DNA from: Dehalococcoidia bacterium
Lineage (GTDB): Bacteria; Chloroflexota; Dehalococcoidia; UBA2247; RBG-13-53-26
Reading direction: 5' to 3'
Length of the DNA: 38,045 bases
Assembly (NCBI GenBank): GCA_016932645.1
Contig: JAFGCL010000077.1
Coordinates: 1-38,045, forward strand
Below are positions 1 to 7,717 of the stretch, in pieces. Each line of letters starts with the position of its first letter. The stretch's first letter is position 1. Under the pieces are notes generated by a model that worked only from the letters and a program-made list of their open reading frames with translations, had not been told where the DNA came from and did no database searches. The position numbers and the translations under genes are program-made.

Positions 1-3000
1 GCGGCACAGCTCTCTGGGTAATGCCAGGCGGGCGGCAGGAGGCCGACCACTCCACGCACGAATTCCTCGACCGGCAGTTCGGGTCTCTCGGCCAACCGGG
101 AGATGCCGGCTATGCATTGAAGCTCCTTGAGCCGCTCGTCGAGGGAGTCCTCCATCCGTTTGCGGTCGCTAACGTCGCGAGCGACACCGTGAAAACCAAC
201 GAGCTTCCCGTCCGTATCACGTATACCGCTGACGTGTTCCTCCAGCCAGACCGTTGAGCCATCCTTACGGTAGAATTCCAGCTCGACTTTCAGTGTCCGG
301 TTCGGATCGGCCGAAGGATCCTCTTCCAAGGCCAGGTGGTGTGCGAGTACCTCCGTGGCCCGGGCCAGAGACTCGGGTGTCATAATAGCGGCTAAGTTCC
401 GCCCCAGGCCTTCCTCCGGCGTGATGCCGATGATCATCTCCACCGATGGGCTCATATACGTAGGGCGCATGTTGATGTCTGAGGTCCAGATGAGGTCGGT
501 GGTCTTCTCGGCGAGAAGACGGTACTTCTCTTCTGACTCCCGCAGGGCCTGCTCCGATTTCCTGCGCTCGGTGACGTCGCGGGCGACGCCATGGAAACCG
601 ATGAGCTTTCCGCTGGCGTCACGAATGCCGCTGACCTGGTTCTCCAGCCAGATGGTGGAGCCATCCTTGCGGTAGTACTCCAGCTCGATCCTCAGCGTCC
701 GGCTAGGATCGGCCTTGGGATCCTGATCCAGCGCCAGATGCTGTGCCAGCGCCTCTGCTGCCCGGGCAGAGGACTCCGGTGTCATCTGTTGAGTCGGATC
801 CTGTGCCAGGCGTTCTTCCGGCGTGAAGCCGAGTATCTTCTCCACCGATGGGCTGACGTAGGTAGTGTGGAGAGTCAGATCGGAAGTCCAGATGATGTCA
901 TTGGTCTTGTTGGCCAGGAGACGGTACTTCTGCTCGGATTCCCGTACCGCCTGTTCCGCCTTACGCCGCTCCTCAATGTCGCGGGCGACGCCGTGAAGTC
1001 CAATAGCAATCCCGTTGGCGTCACGAAGGCCGCTGACCTGGTGCTCCAGCCAGGCCGTTGAGCCATCCTTACGGTAGAATTCCAGCTCGATCCTCACCGT
1101 CCGGTTGGGATCCGCCTTGGGGTCATTCTCCAGGGACAGGTGCTCCAGGAGCGCTTCCTGGGCCCGTGCCAGCGACTCGAGTGTCATTCGCTGGTCCGGA
1201 CCGATCGCCAGATACTCTTCCGGCGTGAAGCCCAGGATTCTCTCTACCGATGGGCTGACGTAAGTGTTGTTGAGATCGAGGTCAATGGTATAGATGACGT
1301 CATTGGTCTTCTCGGTCAGCAAGCGGTACTTCTGCTCCGATTCCCGCAGCGTCTCTTCAGCATGTTTCCGGCTGGTGATGTCCAGCAGTGAGACGAGCAG
1401 GGCCGGCTTGCCCTGGTACTCGCTTTGGATAACCATGCCGCTGATCCAGAGCCAGCGTCCATCGTTAGTACGGACCTGCAGTTCCGCAATCTCCTGCCAC
1501 GAGCTGTCCGTCACCGCCTGGGCCATCTTTTCAGCGACCCAGCCGATGTCTTCCGGACGGAGATACTGCATCGAGTCTATGCCGACGAGATCGTCCGGAG
1601 ACGCAAAGCCGAACATCCTGGCAGTGGCCTCGTTGGCCAGCGCCACGAGCCCGGTCGTCATGTCGATGACCTCCATGGCCGTCTGCGTGCTTTCAAAGAG
1701 GCGCCTGTACTTGGCCTCGCTGGCTCTCAGAGCCTCTTCTGCGTTTCTTCTATCAGTGACGTCCTTGCTGGCGATGACATAGCCCGATACGTTCCCAGCA
1801 TCGTCATGCAGGATCTTTGCTGAAGCTTCTCCCCATATATAGTGTCCGTCGGAGTGACGGAAGCGGTATCGAAACGCGAACCCTGCCTCTCCCTGCATCC
1901 GAGCCACGTAAGCTGTCAGATCATCGACATCCTCCGGGGGAACGAAATCGAAGACGGACTTGCCGACCATGTCTTCCGGTGCATAGCCCACGATTCTCTG
2001 GTGAGAGGGGCTCGCATACTTGATGATCCCGTTCGCATCAAGGAGAGAGATGGCATCCAGCATGTTCTCGGCAATCTGCCGGAATCTCTCTTCACTCTCG
2101 CGCAGGGCCGTCTCGGCTTCCCTGCGCTCGGTGATGTCATTCAGCAGCGCCAGGGTGGCGGGCCGCCCCTCCCATTCGAACAAGGCCACGCTAATTTCTG
2201 CCCACCTCACGCCACCGTTCTTGTGCGTGACCCTGAATTGGTAGTTGTTCGGGAGTTGCTCACCGCTCAAACGCCTGACGTAGTTGTCTGCCACCATTTG
2301 CCTGTCGTCTGGATAGACAAGTTCCGCGAACGGTCTAAACACCAACTCTTCCGGCAAGTAACCAACGAAATCAGTGACCTTGGGGTTGATGAGCTTCAGC
2401 AGGCCGTCCTGGATTACGGCGATGACTTCACTGGCGTTCTCCACGAGGAGTCGGTTTCTCTCCTCCGATGTCCGTAGCGCATCTTCCATGCGTTTCCGTT
2501 CGGTGATATCCGCAATGTTGCCCAGCACCCGGACGATCCGATCTCCTTCACGAATAGCCTTGGCGCAGGTGCGCACCCAGCGCTGGTTGCCACCGAAGGT
2601 GATGAAGGGGAGTTCCAAGTCATACGTGATGCCTTCCTTAACGCATTTCTGGAATGCCTCTTCGATCACCTGCCTGGCCGGCGGTGGATAGCACTTCAGG
2701 CTTTCACTTATATGGTCGATAGTGGGGACCTTCGGGACTTCGTGAATGCGGTAGGTCTCATCCGTCCAGGCCATGGCCCCGGTCTGAACGTCGTATTCCC
2801 ACCCGCCGGTGCCCGTCAGTGTCTCGGTAGCCTTCAGCAGAGCTTCACTGCGCTTCAGGGCCTCCTCTGTCGCTTTGCGGTCCGTTATGTCCCGGAAATT
2901 AGCCACGATGCCGTTCACCTTCGGGTCGTGAAGCATGTTGGTCACCGTGGCTTCGAGGGTGTGCCAGGAACGGTCCTTGTGCTGGTAGCGGACAGTGATT

Positions 3001-4754
3001 CCCTCAAAAGTCGCGCCGGGTTTGGCCAAGATCCGTTCCAGTGTAGCCGCCAAATACGGCATGTCATCCGGATGTATGAGCAGCTCCCCCAAAGACCTGT
3101 CGAGCCATTCATTGTGTCCGAACCCGGTCACCCGTTCCAGTGATGGGCTCTGATAGGTTATCTTGCCGCTGGCATCGAGCACTATGACCACATCTGTGGC
3201 CTTCTCTATGAGGGTGCGGAAGTGCTCCTCGCTATCCCTCAGCGCCTCTTGGGCTTTCACTTCTTCAGTGATGTTGCGGATCAGGGACATGACGGCGGGT
3301 TTCCCCTGCCACGTAAATGGTATCTCCCGGACCTCGGCCCACAGCGTCTCCCCTTTGGCGTCCACTCCTCTGATCGTGGCGATCTCGGGGGGCCACTCGC
3401 CGGCCATAATCCTCTCATAACGCTGCCAGACAGCTTGTTTCTCCTCGGGGTGAACGAGGTCCAGGAATGGCAGTCCTATCAATTGCTGCTCTGGGATGCC
3501 GGCCCCTCTGGCTACAGCCGGGTTGACATAAACCAATTCCCCATCCTGCACTATGGTGATGGCCTCGGCTGCAGCATCCATCAACCGGAGCCTGCTCTCC
3601 TCGGCGGCCCTGAGCGCGGCGTCTTTAGCCTTGTCTGCCGTTATGTCTCTCAGAGTAGCGAGAGTGGCCGTGCGGCCCTCATATTCGATTCTGGTCGCTG
3701 TAGCCGAAACCCATATCTCCCTCTTGTCTCTGCTAACCAACCTGATCTCGGCGGGGTTCGGCCCTTTCCCTTCGAGATTCAAGGCTATCATGCGGGTGAC
3801 TTCATCCCGGTCCTCCTCTGGAATGAAGCTCAGCGGGTTTATCCCGACAACCTCCCTTGGCGAGTCGAAGCCAGCCATCTCGGCGGCGGCCTTGTTGGCC
3901 AGCGCTATCTCGAAGGTCGAGACGTCAAGCACCACGGCGCCGTCGGGCATACCATCGAAGAGGCGCTCATAGCGGCTCTCGGCTTCCCTGAGAGCGGCCT
4001 CTCTCTCTTTATCTGAGGTGATGTCTCTTATAATAGCGAGAGTGGCCTTCTTGCCCCCGTGTTCGATGAGAGACGCGCTGAGCGACACCCACATCAATCT
4101 GCCATCCTTGTTCCTGAGCCTGATTTCAGTGGGGGGCAGATAGCCTCTCTCTATGCTATCGGCTACCAGGTGGACAACGCGTTCCTGATCTTCCTTGGGG
4201 ACGTAATCCAGGGGATTCTCGCTCACCATCTCTTCAGGTGAGGCGAAGCCGAGCATACTGGCTGCAGCCTGGTTCGCCAGCAAGACCTGGGTGGTGGCCA
4301 CGTCGAGGACCGCCGCGCCGTCGAGCATGGTCTCGAAAAGGCGCTGATACAGACGCTCTGCTTCCATCAGAGCAGCTTCCCTGGTTTTCTCTGAGGTGAT
4401 CTCTCTCATGGCGATGAGAGTGGCCCTCTTGCCTTCGTGTTCAATGAGGGCGCTGGTGACTGAAAGCCACACCAGTCTCCCATCTTTGGTTTTCACCCTG
4501 ATCTCGGCGGGAGTCGGACGGTCCGTTTCAAGACCCTGGGCCAGCAGGACGGCAACAGGCTGCCGGTCTTCATCAGGCACGTAGTCCAGTGGATTCTGCC
4601 CCACCATCTCTTCGGGTGAGGCGAAGCTGAGGATCGTGGCAGCGGCGTTGTTGGCTTGCAGTATGCGGCCTGTGGTGGCGTCAAGTACCAGAGCGCCGCC
4701 GAGGATAGCCCCGAAAGAACGCTTGTCTGAATACTTGGCCGGTCCGTCGCCCAA
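1..4754 (-). CDS. Giant multi-PAS sensory protein, N-terminal part (runs off left edge)
   Basis: The ORF track misses this gene because its stop lies outside the window. I read one continuous minus-strand frame, with frame agreement checked near 29, 491, 1379, 2393, 3146 and 4709; it encodes about 1,580 residues. It holds some twelve PAS/PAC modules, each followed by a linker helix of the type ITERRKAEQALRESEEKY. The visible C-terminal end reads ISRLAERPEL...LLPPAWHYPESC, a segment often seen in PAS-rich histidine kinases just before further signalling domains. No N-terminal membrane segment or signal peptide is visible, so a cytoplasmic sensor is likely. An in-frame TAG lies at 4782-4784. 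The first usable start is TTG at 4754, preceded by AGAGGGAG at about 7 nt. The output domain is outside the window: histidine kinase is the likeliest, but a cyclase or phosphatase is possible. PAS ligands cannot be assigned from sequence. Confidence 0.85.
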   Translation of the reverse strand, partial: MGDGPAKYSDKRSFGAILGGALVLDATTGRILQANNAAATILSFASPEEMVGQNPLDYVPDEDRQPVAVLLAQGLETDRPTPAEIRVKTKDGRLVWLSVTSALIEHEGKRATLIAMREITSEKTREAALMEAERLYQRLFETMLDGAAVLDVATTQVLLANQAAASMLGFASPEEMVSENPLDYVPKEDQERVVHLVADSIERGYLPPTEIRLRNKDGRLMWVSLSASLIEHGGKKATLAIIRDITSDKEREAALREAESRYERLFDGMPDGAVVLDVSTFEIALANKAAAEMAGFDSPREVVGINPLSFIPEEDRDEVTRMIALNLEGKGPNPAEIRLVSRDKREIWVSATATRIEYEGRTATLATLRDITADKAKDAALRAAEESRLRLMDAAAEAITIVQDGELVYVNPAVARGAGIPEQQLIGLPFLDLVHPEEKQAVWQRYERIMAGEWPPEIATIRGVDAKGETLWAEVREIPFTWQGKPAVMSLIRNITEEVKAQEALRDSEEHFRTLIEKATDVVIVLDASGKITYQSPSLERVTGFGHNEWLDRSLGELLIHPDDMPYLAATLERILAKPGATFEGITVRYQHKDRSWHTLEATVTNMLHDPKVNGIVANFRDITDRKATEEALKRSEALLKATETLTGTGGWEYDVQTGAMAWTDETYRIHEVPKVPTIDHISESLKCYPPPARQVIEEAFQKCVKEGITYDLELPFITFGGNQRWVRTCAKAIREGDRIVRVLGNIADITERKRMEDALRTSEERNRLLVENASEVIAVIQDGLLKLINPKVTDFVGYLPEELVFRPFAELVYPDDRQMVADNYVRRLSGEQLPNNYQFRVTHKNGGVRWAEISVALFEWEGRPATLALLNDITERREAETALRESEERFRQIAENMLDAISLLDANGIIKYASPSHQRIVGYAPEDMVGKSVFDFVPPEDVDDLTAYVARMQGEAGFAFRYRFRHSDGHYIWGEASAKILHDDAGNVSGYVIASKDVTDRRNAEEALRASEAKYRRLFESTQTAMEVIDMTTGLVALANEATARMFGFASPDDLVGIDSMQYLRPEDIGWVAEKMAQAVTDSSWQEIAELQVRTNDGRWLWISGMVIQSEYQGKPALLVSLLDITSRKHAEETLRESEQKYRLLTEKTNDVIYTIDLDLNNTYVSPSVERILGFTPEEYLAIGPDQRMTLESLARAQEALLEHLSLENDPKADPNRTVRIELEFYRKDGSTAWLEHQVSGLRDANGIAIGLHGVARDIEERRKAEQAVRESEQKYRLLANKTNDIIWTSDLTLHTTYVSPSVEKILGFTPEERLAQDPTQQMTPESSARAAEALAQHLALDQDPKADPSRTLRIELEYYRKDGSTIWLENQVSGIRDASGKLIGFHGVARDVTERRKSEQALRESEEKYRLLAEKTTDLIWTSDINMRPTYMSPSVEMIIGITPEEGLGRNLAAIMTPESLARATEVLAHHLALEEDPSADPNRTLKVELEFYRKDGSTVWLEEHVSGIRDTDGKLVGFHGVARDVSDRKRMEDSLDERLKELQCIAGISRLAERPELPVEEFVRGVVGLLPPAWHYPESCA
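171..1376 (-). repeat. Three tandem 402-bp PAS-coding repeats
   Basis: Three units, 171-572, 573-974 and 975-1376, have exactly equal length (134 codons). The anchor gccatccttacgg recurs with its core at 261, 663 and 1065, and (g/a)a(c/t)gtcgcg(g/a)gcgac recurs at 171, 573 and 975. The units encode PAS modules 10-12, sharing motifs such as EFYRKDGSTxWLE and VSGIRD. Near-identity at the DNA level points to recent in-frame duplication. Confidence 0.9.
3643..4754 (-). repeat. Three tandem 378-bp PAS-coding repeats
   Basis: The first three PAS modules of the protein form a second array with an exact 378-bp (126 codon) period. The anchor gagagtggcc starts at 3660, 4038 and 4416, and the module boundary atgtctct-like motif is at 3643, 4021 and 4399. 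The unit nearest the start codon is cut short by the 5' end of the gene. Encoded motifs include FASPEEMV(G/S)xNPLDYVP. This array is distinct in length and sequence from the 402-bp array. Confidence 0.88.
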
Positions 4755-4927
4755 ACTCCGTCTCCCTCTGCGCGCGATTTCCTACCAGCTACCGGAACAG
4801 CCTCTCCAGACCGACTAGACTACTGTTCGGTATCTCAGGCACCGCACTGAATGTCTGGGCATAGACACCACCTAGCTGCGGGCCTTGCCGCCTGCGACGA
4901 CAGGAGTGTCACACCGAGCGCAGATAC

Positions 4928-4962
4928 ATTATACGGTGAATGTCAAACGAGATAGTCTCGTT
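4928..4962 (-). promoter_or_regulatory. Candidate promoter and palindromic operator of the PAS gene
   Basis: On the minus strand a consensus TATAAT lies at 4933-4928. The -35 position, about 17 nt upstream, shows no TTGACA match but is occupied by a perfect inverted repeat, AACGAGA-TAG-TCTCGTT (4946-4962). A palindrome in place of a -35 box is typical of an activator- or repressor-controlled promoter. The predicted leader to the TTG start is about 165 nt. The boxes are seen; the role is inferred. Confidence 0.45.
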
Positions 4963-5164
4963 ATGGCGTGGAGTCCCCACTGGCTCGAACTTGGAGCAGT
5001 CCTGATGGGGCGCCACCAGTCCGCAATCCCCGAGGGTCACTCTTTGTCAAATAGAGACTTGTCACTGCCGGTGCAGGCGCGTATCGGAGGGATGCGCCTC
5101 GTCGGGCCCTCACGGGTCCTGGGGTATCGCGACCACACCGCCAAGCGCCCATGCTGTCGATGGG

Positions 5165-5245
5165 GGGCGTGCTGAGGGGCGGAGCCCCTGCGTATTCTTC
5201 TGTCCCCCAGGAATGGGGGATTCCAGGGGGTTGATCTTCCTTATG
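5165..5245. repeat. Dispersed double-hairpin repeat, copy 1
   Basis: The stretch contains AGGGGC-gga-GCCCCT followed by CCCCC-aggaat-GGGGG and a further GGGGG. The same order of elements (GGGGCGTGC, G-rich hairpin, TGCGT, pyrimidine run, CCCCC hairpin, GGGGG) recurs at 24003-24075. This suggests a mobile or REP-like intergenic repeat family. It carries no ORF of its own. Confidence 0.6.
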
Positions 5246-5370
5246 ACATGAAGATAAGGCAGTCAACGGCTGGTGGAGAGGATGGGCTGCTTGCCGGACT
5301 TGACGGTGGGCCTTATACTTCCATACTTGAATACGTTGGGCATGGTATATTAGGACCAAAGGAGAATATC

Positions 5371-5787
5371 GTGAATTGTCCGGCCTGCAAAGGCATCGTG
5401 GTGATAGTGGAGTATGAGCGGATTGAGCTCGACTACTGCACCAATTGCTCCGGGGTTTGGTTCGACTCCGGGGAGCTGGAACTCCTGGTAGAGCGCCTGT
5501 CATTGGATGGCGAGGCTTTCTCTCTGCGGGATATCATGACCTTACCTGACGCCAAGGTGTCAGAGAAGCCCAGGCGCTGTCCCATATGCGGGAAGAAGAT
5601 GAGGAAGGTTCATGTCGGCGAGGAACCCAGGGTGCTCCTCGACGTCTGTCCCAGGCAGGACGGGATCTGGTTTGACAGCGGCGAGGTGAGCCAGGTGCTG
5701 GGCCAACTCAAGAGCAAAGGGCCGGCGGCGGGCAAGCAAGGGCGGGTGATCAACTTCCTCGGTGAAGCCTTCAAGGCGAAGGAATAG
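5371..5787 (+). CDS. zf-TFIIB-type zinc-finger protein
   Basis: A 138-residue soluble protein with two zf-TFIIB-like units. The first has CPAC, then CTNC and GVWFDSGELE, which is the full family pattern. The second has CPIC but then CPRQDGIWFDSGEV, so the expected last ligand (Cys, or His in CPxGHG variants) is missing. The track starts at 5248, but the zinc-binding domain begins right after GTG at 5371, which has AGGAG 6 nt upstream; the 41 residues before it look non-coding. Next comes lemA (21-bp gap), then an M48 protease, so the three are probably co-transcribed. Members of this family are uncharacterised; metal binding is inferred and no reaction can be assigned. Confidence 0.8.
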   Translation: MNCPACKGIVVIVEYERIELDYCTNCSGVWFDSGELELLVERLSLDGEAFSLRDIMTLPDAKVSEKPRRCPICGKKMRKVHVGEEPRVLLDVCPRQDGIWFDSGEVSQVLGQLKSKGPAAGKQGRVINFLGEAFKAKE

Positions 5788-5808
5788 ATGCACAGTTAGG
5801 AGGTGTAC

Positions 5809-6381
5809 ATGGTCTATGCTATTGTCGGTATTGTCGTCGGGGTCATTCTGCTTCTGCTGGTGATCTGGTTGTTCCTTACCTACAACGGCTTGGTGAGGCT
5901 GCGCAACCAGACCAAGAACGCCTGGTCGCAGATCGATGTCCAGCTCAAGCGGCGGCACGACCTGATCCCGAACCTGGTGGAGACTGTCAAAGGTTATGCG
6001 GCGCACGAGCGGCAGACGCTGGAAGCAGTGACCGCGGCCCGTAACATAGCTCAGGGCGCTGTGGGCAAGGGCGTCGGCGAGCAAGCCAAGGCGGAGGGAG
6101 AGTTGAGCGGTGCTCTGTCCAGACTTCTGGCGGTGGTCGAAAGGTACCCCGACCTGAAGGCCAACCAGAATTTCCTGGCTTTGCAGGAAGAGTTGAGCTC
6201 CACGGAGAACAAGATCAGCTTCTCCCGCCAGTTCTACAACGACTCCGTTCTCAACTACAACAACAGGATCCAGATGGCCCCCTCGAACATAGTAGCGGGC
6301 ATGTTCGGGTTCAAGACCGGCGAGTTCTTCGAGGTGACCGCGCCGGCGGAGAGAGAGGCTCCGAAGGTCAGTTTCGCCTAG
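5809..6381 (+). CDS. lemA: LemA family protein
   Basis: A 190-residue LemA protein with one N-terminal membrane helix (about residues 2-24, VYAIVGIVVGVILLLLVIWL). The conserved block TKNAWSQIDVQLKRRHDLIPNL follows and leads into the alpha-helical domain; NQNFLALQEELSSTENKISF and RQFYND are family hallmarks. The length is normal for the family. ATG at 5809 has AGGAGG 5 nt upstream, which is better than the GTG at 5803 used in the track. It lies between a zinc-finger gene and an HtpX-like protease; LemA-M48 pairing is widespread in bacteria. The biochemical role of LemA is not established; membrane-associated envelope function is an inference. Confidence 0.93.
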   Translation: MVYAIVGIVVGVILLLLVIWLFLTYNGLVRLRNQTKNAWSQIDVQLKRRHDLIPNLVETVKGYAAHERQTLEAVTAARNIAQGAVGKGVGEQAKAEGELSGALSRLLAVVERYPDLKANQNFLALQEELSSTENKISFSRQFYNDSVLNYNNRIQMAPSNIVAGMFGFKTGEFFEVTAPAEREAPKVSFA

Positions 6382-6398
6382 CTTAGAACAGCTCGGCT

Positions 6399-7613
6399 AT
6401 GTGGGAACAGATACGGTCCAACCAAATGAAGTCCATGGTGCTGGTGGCAGCGCTGGGATTGCTGCTGCTGGCAGTGGGCTATATGCTTGGCTTGGCCTTC
6501 ATGGACAACGGCATAGCCGGCCTCATCATAGCTCTCGTCATCTGGTTCTTCATGAACCTCTTCGCCTATTTCCAGGGAGGCAGCATGGTTCTCGCCATCT
6601 CCGGCGCCAGGAAGATAGGACCGGATGATCACCCGCGCCTCTGGAACGTCGTGGAGGAGATGAAGATCGCCTCGGGCCTGGAGAAGATGCCGGACGTCTA
6701 CATCATTGATGACCCGGCATTGAATGCGTTCGCCACCGGGAGAGACCCCCAGCATGCGGCGGTGGCCGTTACCTCCGGCCTGCTGCAGAAGATGAATCGC
6801 GACGAGCTGCAGGGCGTGGTGGCACACGAGATCTCCCATATCAAGAACCGCGATGTGCTCCTGATGACGCTCTGCAGCGTGACCCTAGGGGCCATCGTCC
6901 TACTGGCTTGGTATGGGACCAGGATCATGATCTTCAGTGGTGCCGGCAGGGGTGGCAGGCGGGGTGGTGGCGGTGGTGGCTATGCTGTGCTGATCATCAT
7001 GATCGTCGCCATAGTACTGGCTATACTGGCGCCCATACTGGCACAGCTCATCTACTACGCGGTCTCCCGAAAGAGGGAATACCTGGCGGACGCTTCCGGG
7101 GCGCTGTACACCAGATATCCCGAAGGACTGGCCTCGGCGCTGGAAAAGATCAGCGGCTCAACGATTGAATTGAAATCTGCCAACCAGGCGTTTGCGCCGA
7201 TGTATACCGCGAACCCGTTCCGCAAAAACGGTAGAGCGGCTGAAGACCTGACCAGCACCCATCCGCCCACCAGCGAACGGATCAGGATACTGCGGAGCAT
7301 GGCCGGTGGCGCTTCACTGGCGGCGTACAACATGGCCTATGGCCAGGTGACCAAGGCCGGCAAGGGCATTGTTCCCGGCTCTGCGCTGGTGGGTGGGCAG
7401 ACCATAGCCGCCAGAGAGGCAGCAGCGCCGGAACCGCAGCCCGAGAGGATTGAGCGGGTGAGAGAGACCTCCGACCTGATGTGGAAGATGAGCAACTACG
7501 GGCAGGTCAACTGCCAATGCGGCACCAAGATCAGAGTTCCGCCCAACTACAAAGCCAACACCATCAGGTGTCCCCATTGCGGAACCGTGAACAGCATGCC
7601 CCCGAAAAACTAG
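6399..7613 (+). CDS. HtpX-like M48 membrane metalloprotease with C-terminal zinc ribbon
   Basis: A 404-residue integral membrane peptidase of family M48. Four hydrophobic segments lie near residues 11-36, 38-60, 156-178 and 195-222. The zinc and catalytic motif HEISH is at 143-147, and the third ligand Glu is in REYLAD near 227. A glycine/arginine-rich loop (GRGGRRGGGGGG) sits between segments 3 and 4. Beyond the usual HtpX end there is an extension of about 100 residues ending in a zinc-ribbon-like CxC...CPHC motif (CQCGTKIRV, IRCPHCGTVN). The active site is expected to face the cytosol and act on damaged membrane proteins, as known for HtpX. It follows lemA by 17 bp. Starts at 6426 or 6429 are possible, since no clear Shine-Dalgarno precedes 6399. 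Confidence 0.88.
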   Translation: MWEQIRSNQMKSMVLVAALGLLLLAVGYMLGLAFMDNGIAGLIIALVIWFFMNLFAYFQGGSMVLAISGARKIGPDDHPRLWNVVEEMKIASGLEKMPDVYIIDDPALNAFATGRDPQHAAVAVTSGLLQKMNRDELQGVVAHEISHIKNRDVLLMTLCSVTLGAIVLLAWYGTRIMIFSGAGRGGRRGGGGGGYAVLIIMIVAIVLAILAPILAQLIYYAVSRKREYLADASGALYTRYPEGLASALEKISGSTIELKSANQAFAPMYTANPFRKNGRAAEDLTSTHPPTSERIRILRSMAGGASLAAYNMAYGQVTKAGKGIVPGSALVGGQTIAAREAAAPEPQPERIERVRETSDLMWKMSNYGQVNCQCGTKIRVPPNYKANTIRCPHCGTVNSMPPKN

Positions 7614-7682
7614 TCGGGCTCTTGCACGGTGTCGCAGCCATCAGCAACTTCTCTTTGTTGTTCGTGTCCATGCGCCCCAGCC

Positions 7683-7711
7683 GTGACAATTGCGTCCGGA
7701 CTGTTCATAAT
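7683..7711 (+). promoter_or_regulatory. Sigma70-type promoter, apparently leaderless
   Basis: GTGACA (7683-7688), a 17-nt spacer and CATAAT (7706-7711) match the consensus in five of six positions each. The predicted +1, seven nt after the -10 box, is 7718, exactly the A of the ATG of the next gene. No Shine-Dalgarno is present before that ATG. Confidence 0.6.
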
Positions 7712-7717
7712 CAGACT

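Larger units (their letters stand above)
4785..5370. other. Intergenic region between divergent PAS and zinc-finger genes
   Basis: About 590 bp without a convincing gene. ORF-track entries here (4885-5175 +, 4961-5503 -) have no recognisable domain and overlap non-coding signals. The region carries the PAS promoter and palindrome, a hairpin repeat at 5165-5245, two TTGTCA boxes 16 nt apart near 5046-5067, and the upstream sequence of the 5371 gene. Confidence 0.6.

Noticed and set aside
355-4241. Many + strand ORFs over the first 4.8 kb (e.g. 1294-1782, 3222-4016)
   Set aside because: They are mirror frames of the minus-strand PAS gene, and their own repeats only reflect its PAS repeats.
4928-4946. 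TTGACA directly upstream of TATAAT on the minus strand
   Set aside because: The two boxes are only 7 nt apart, far too close for a sigma70 -35/-10 pair.
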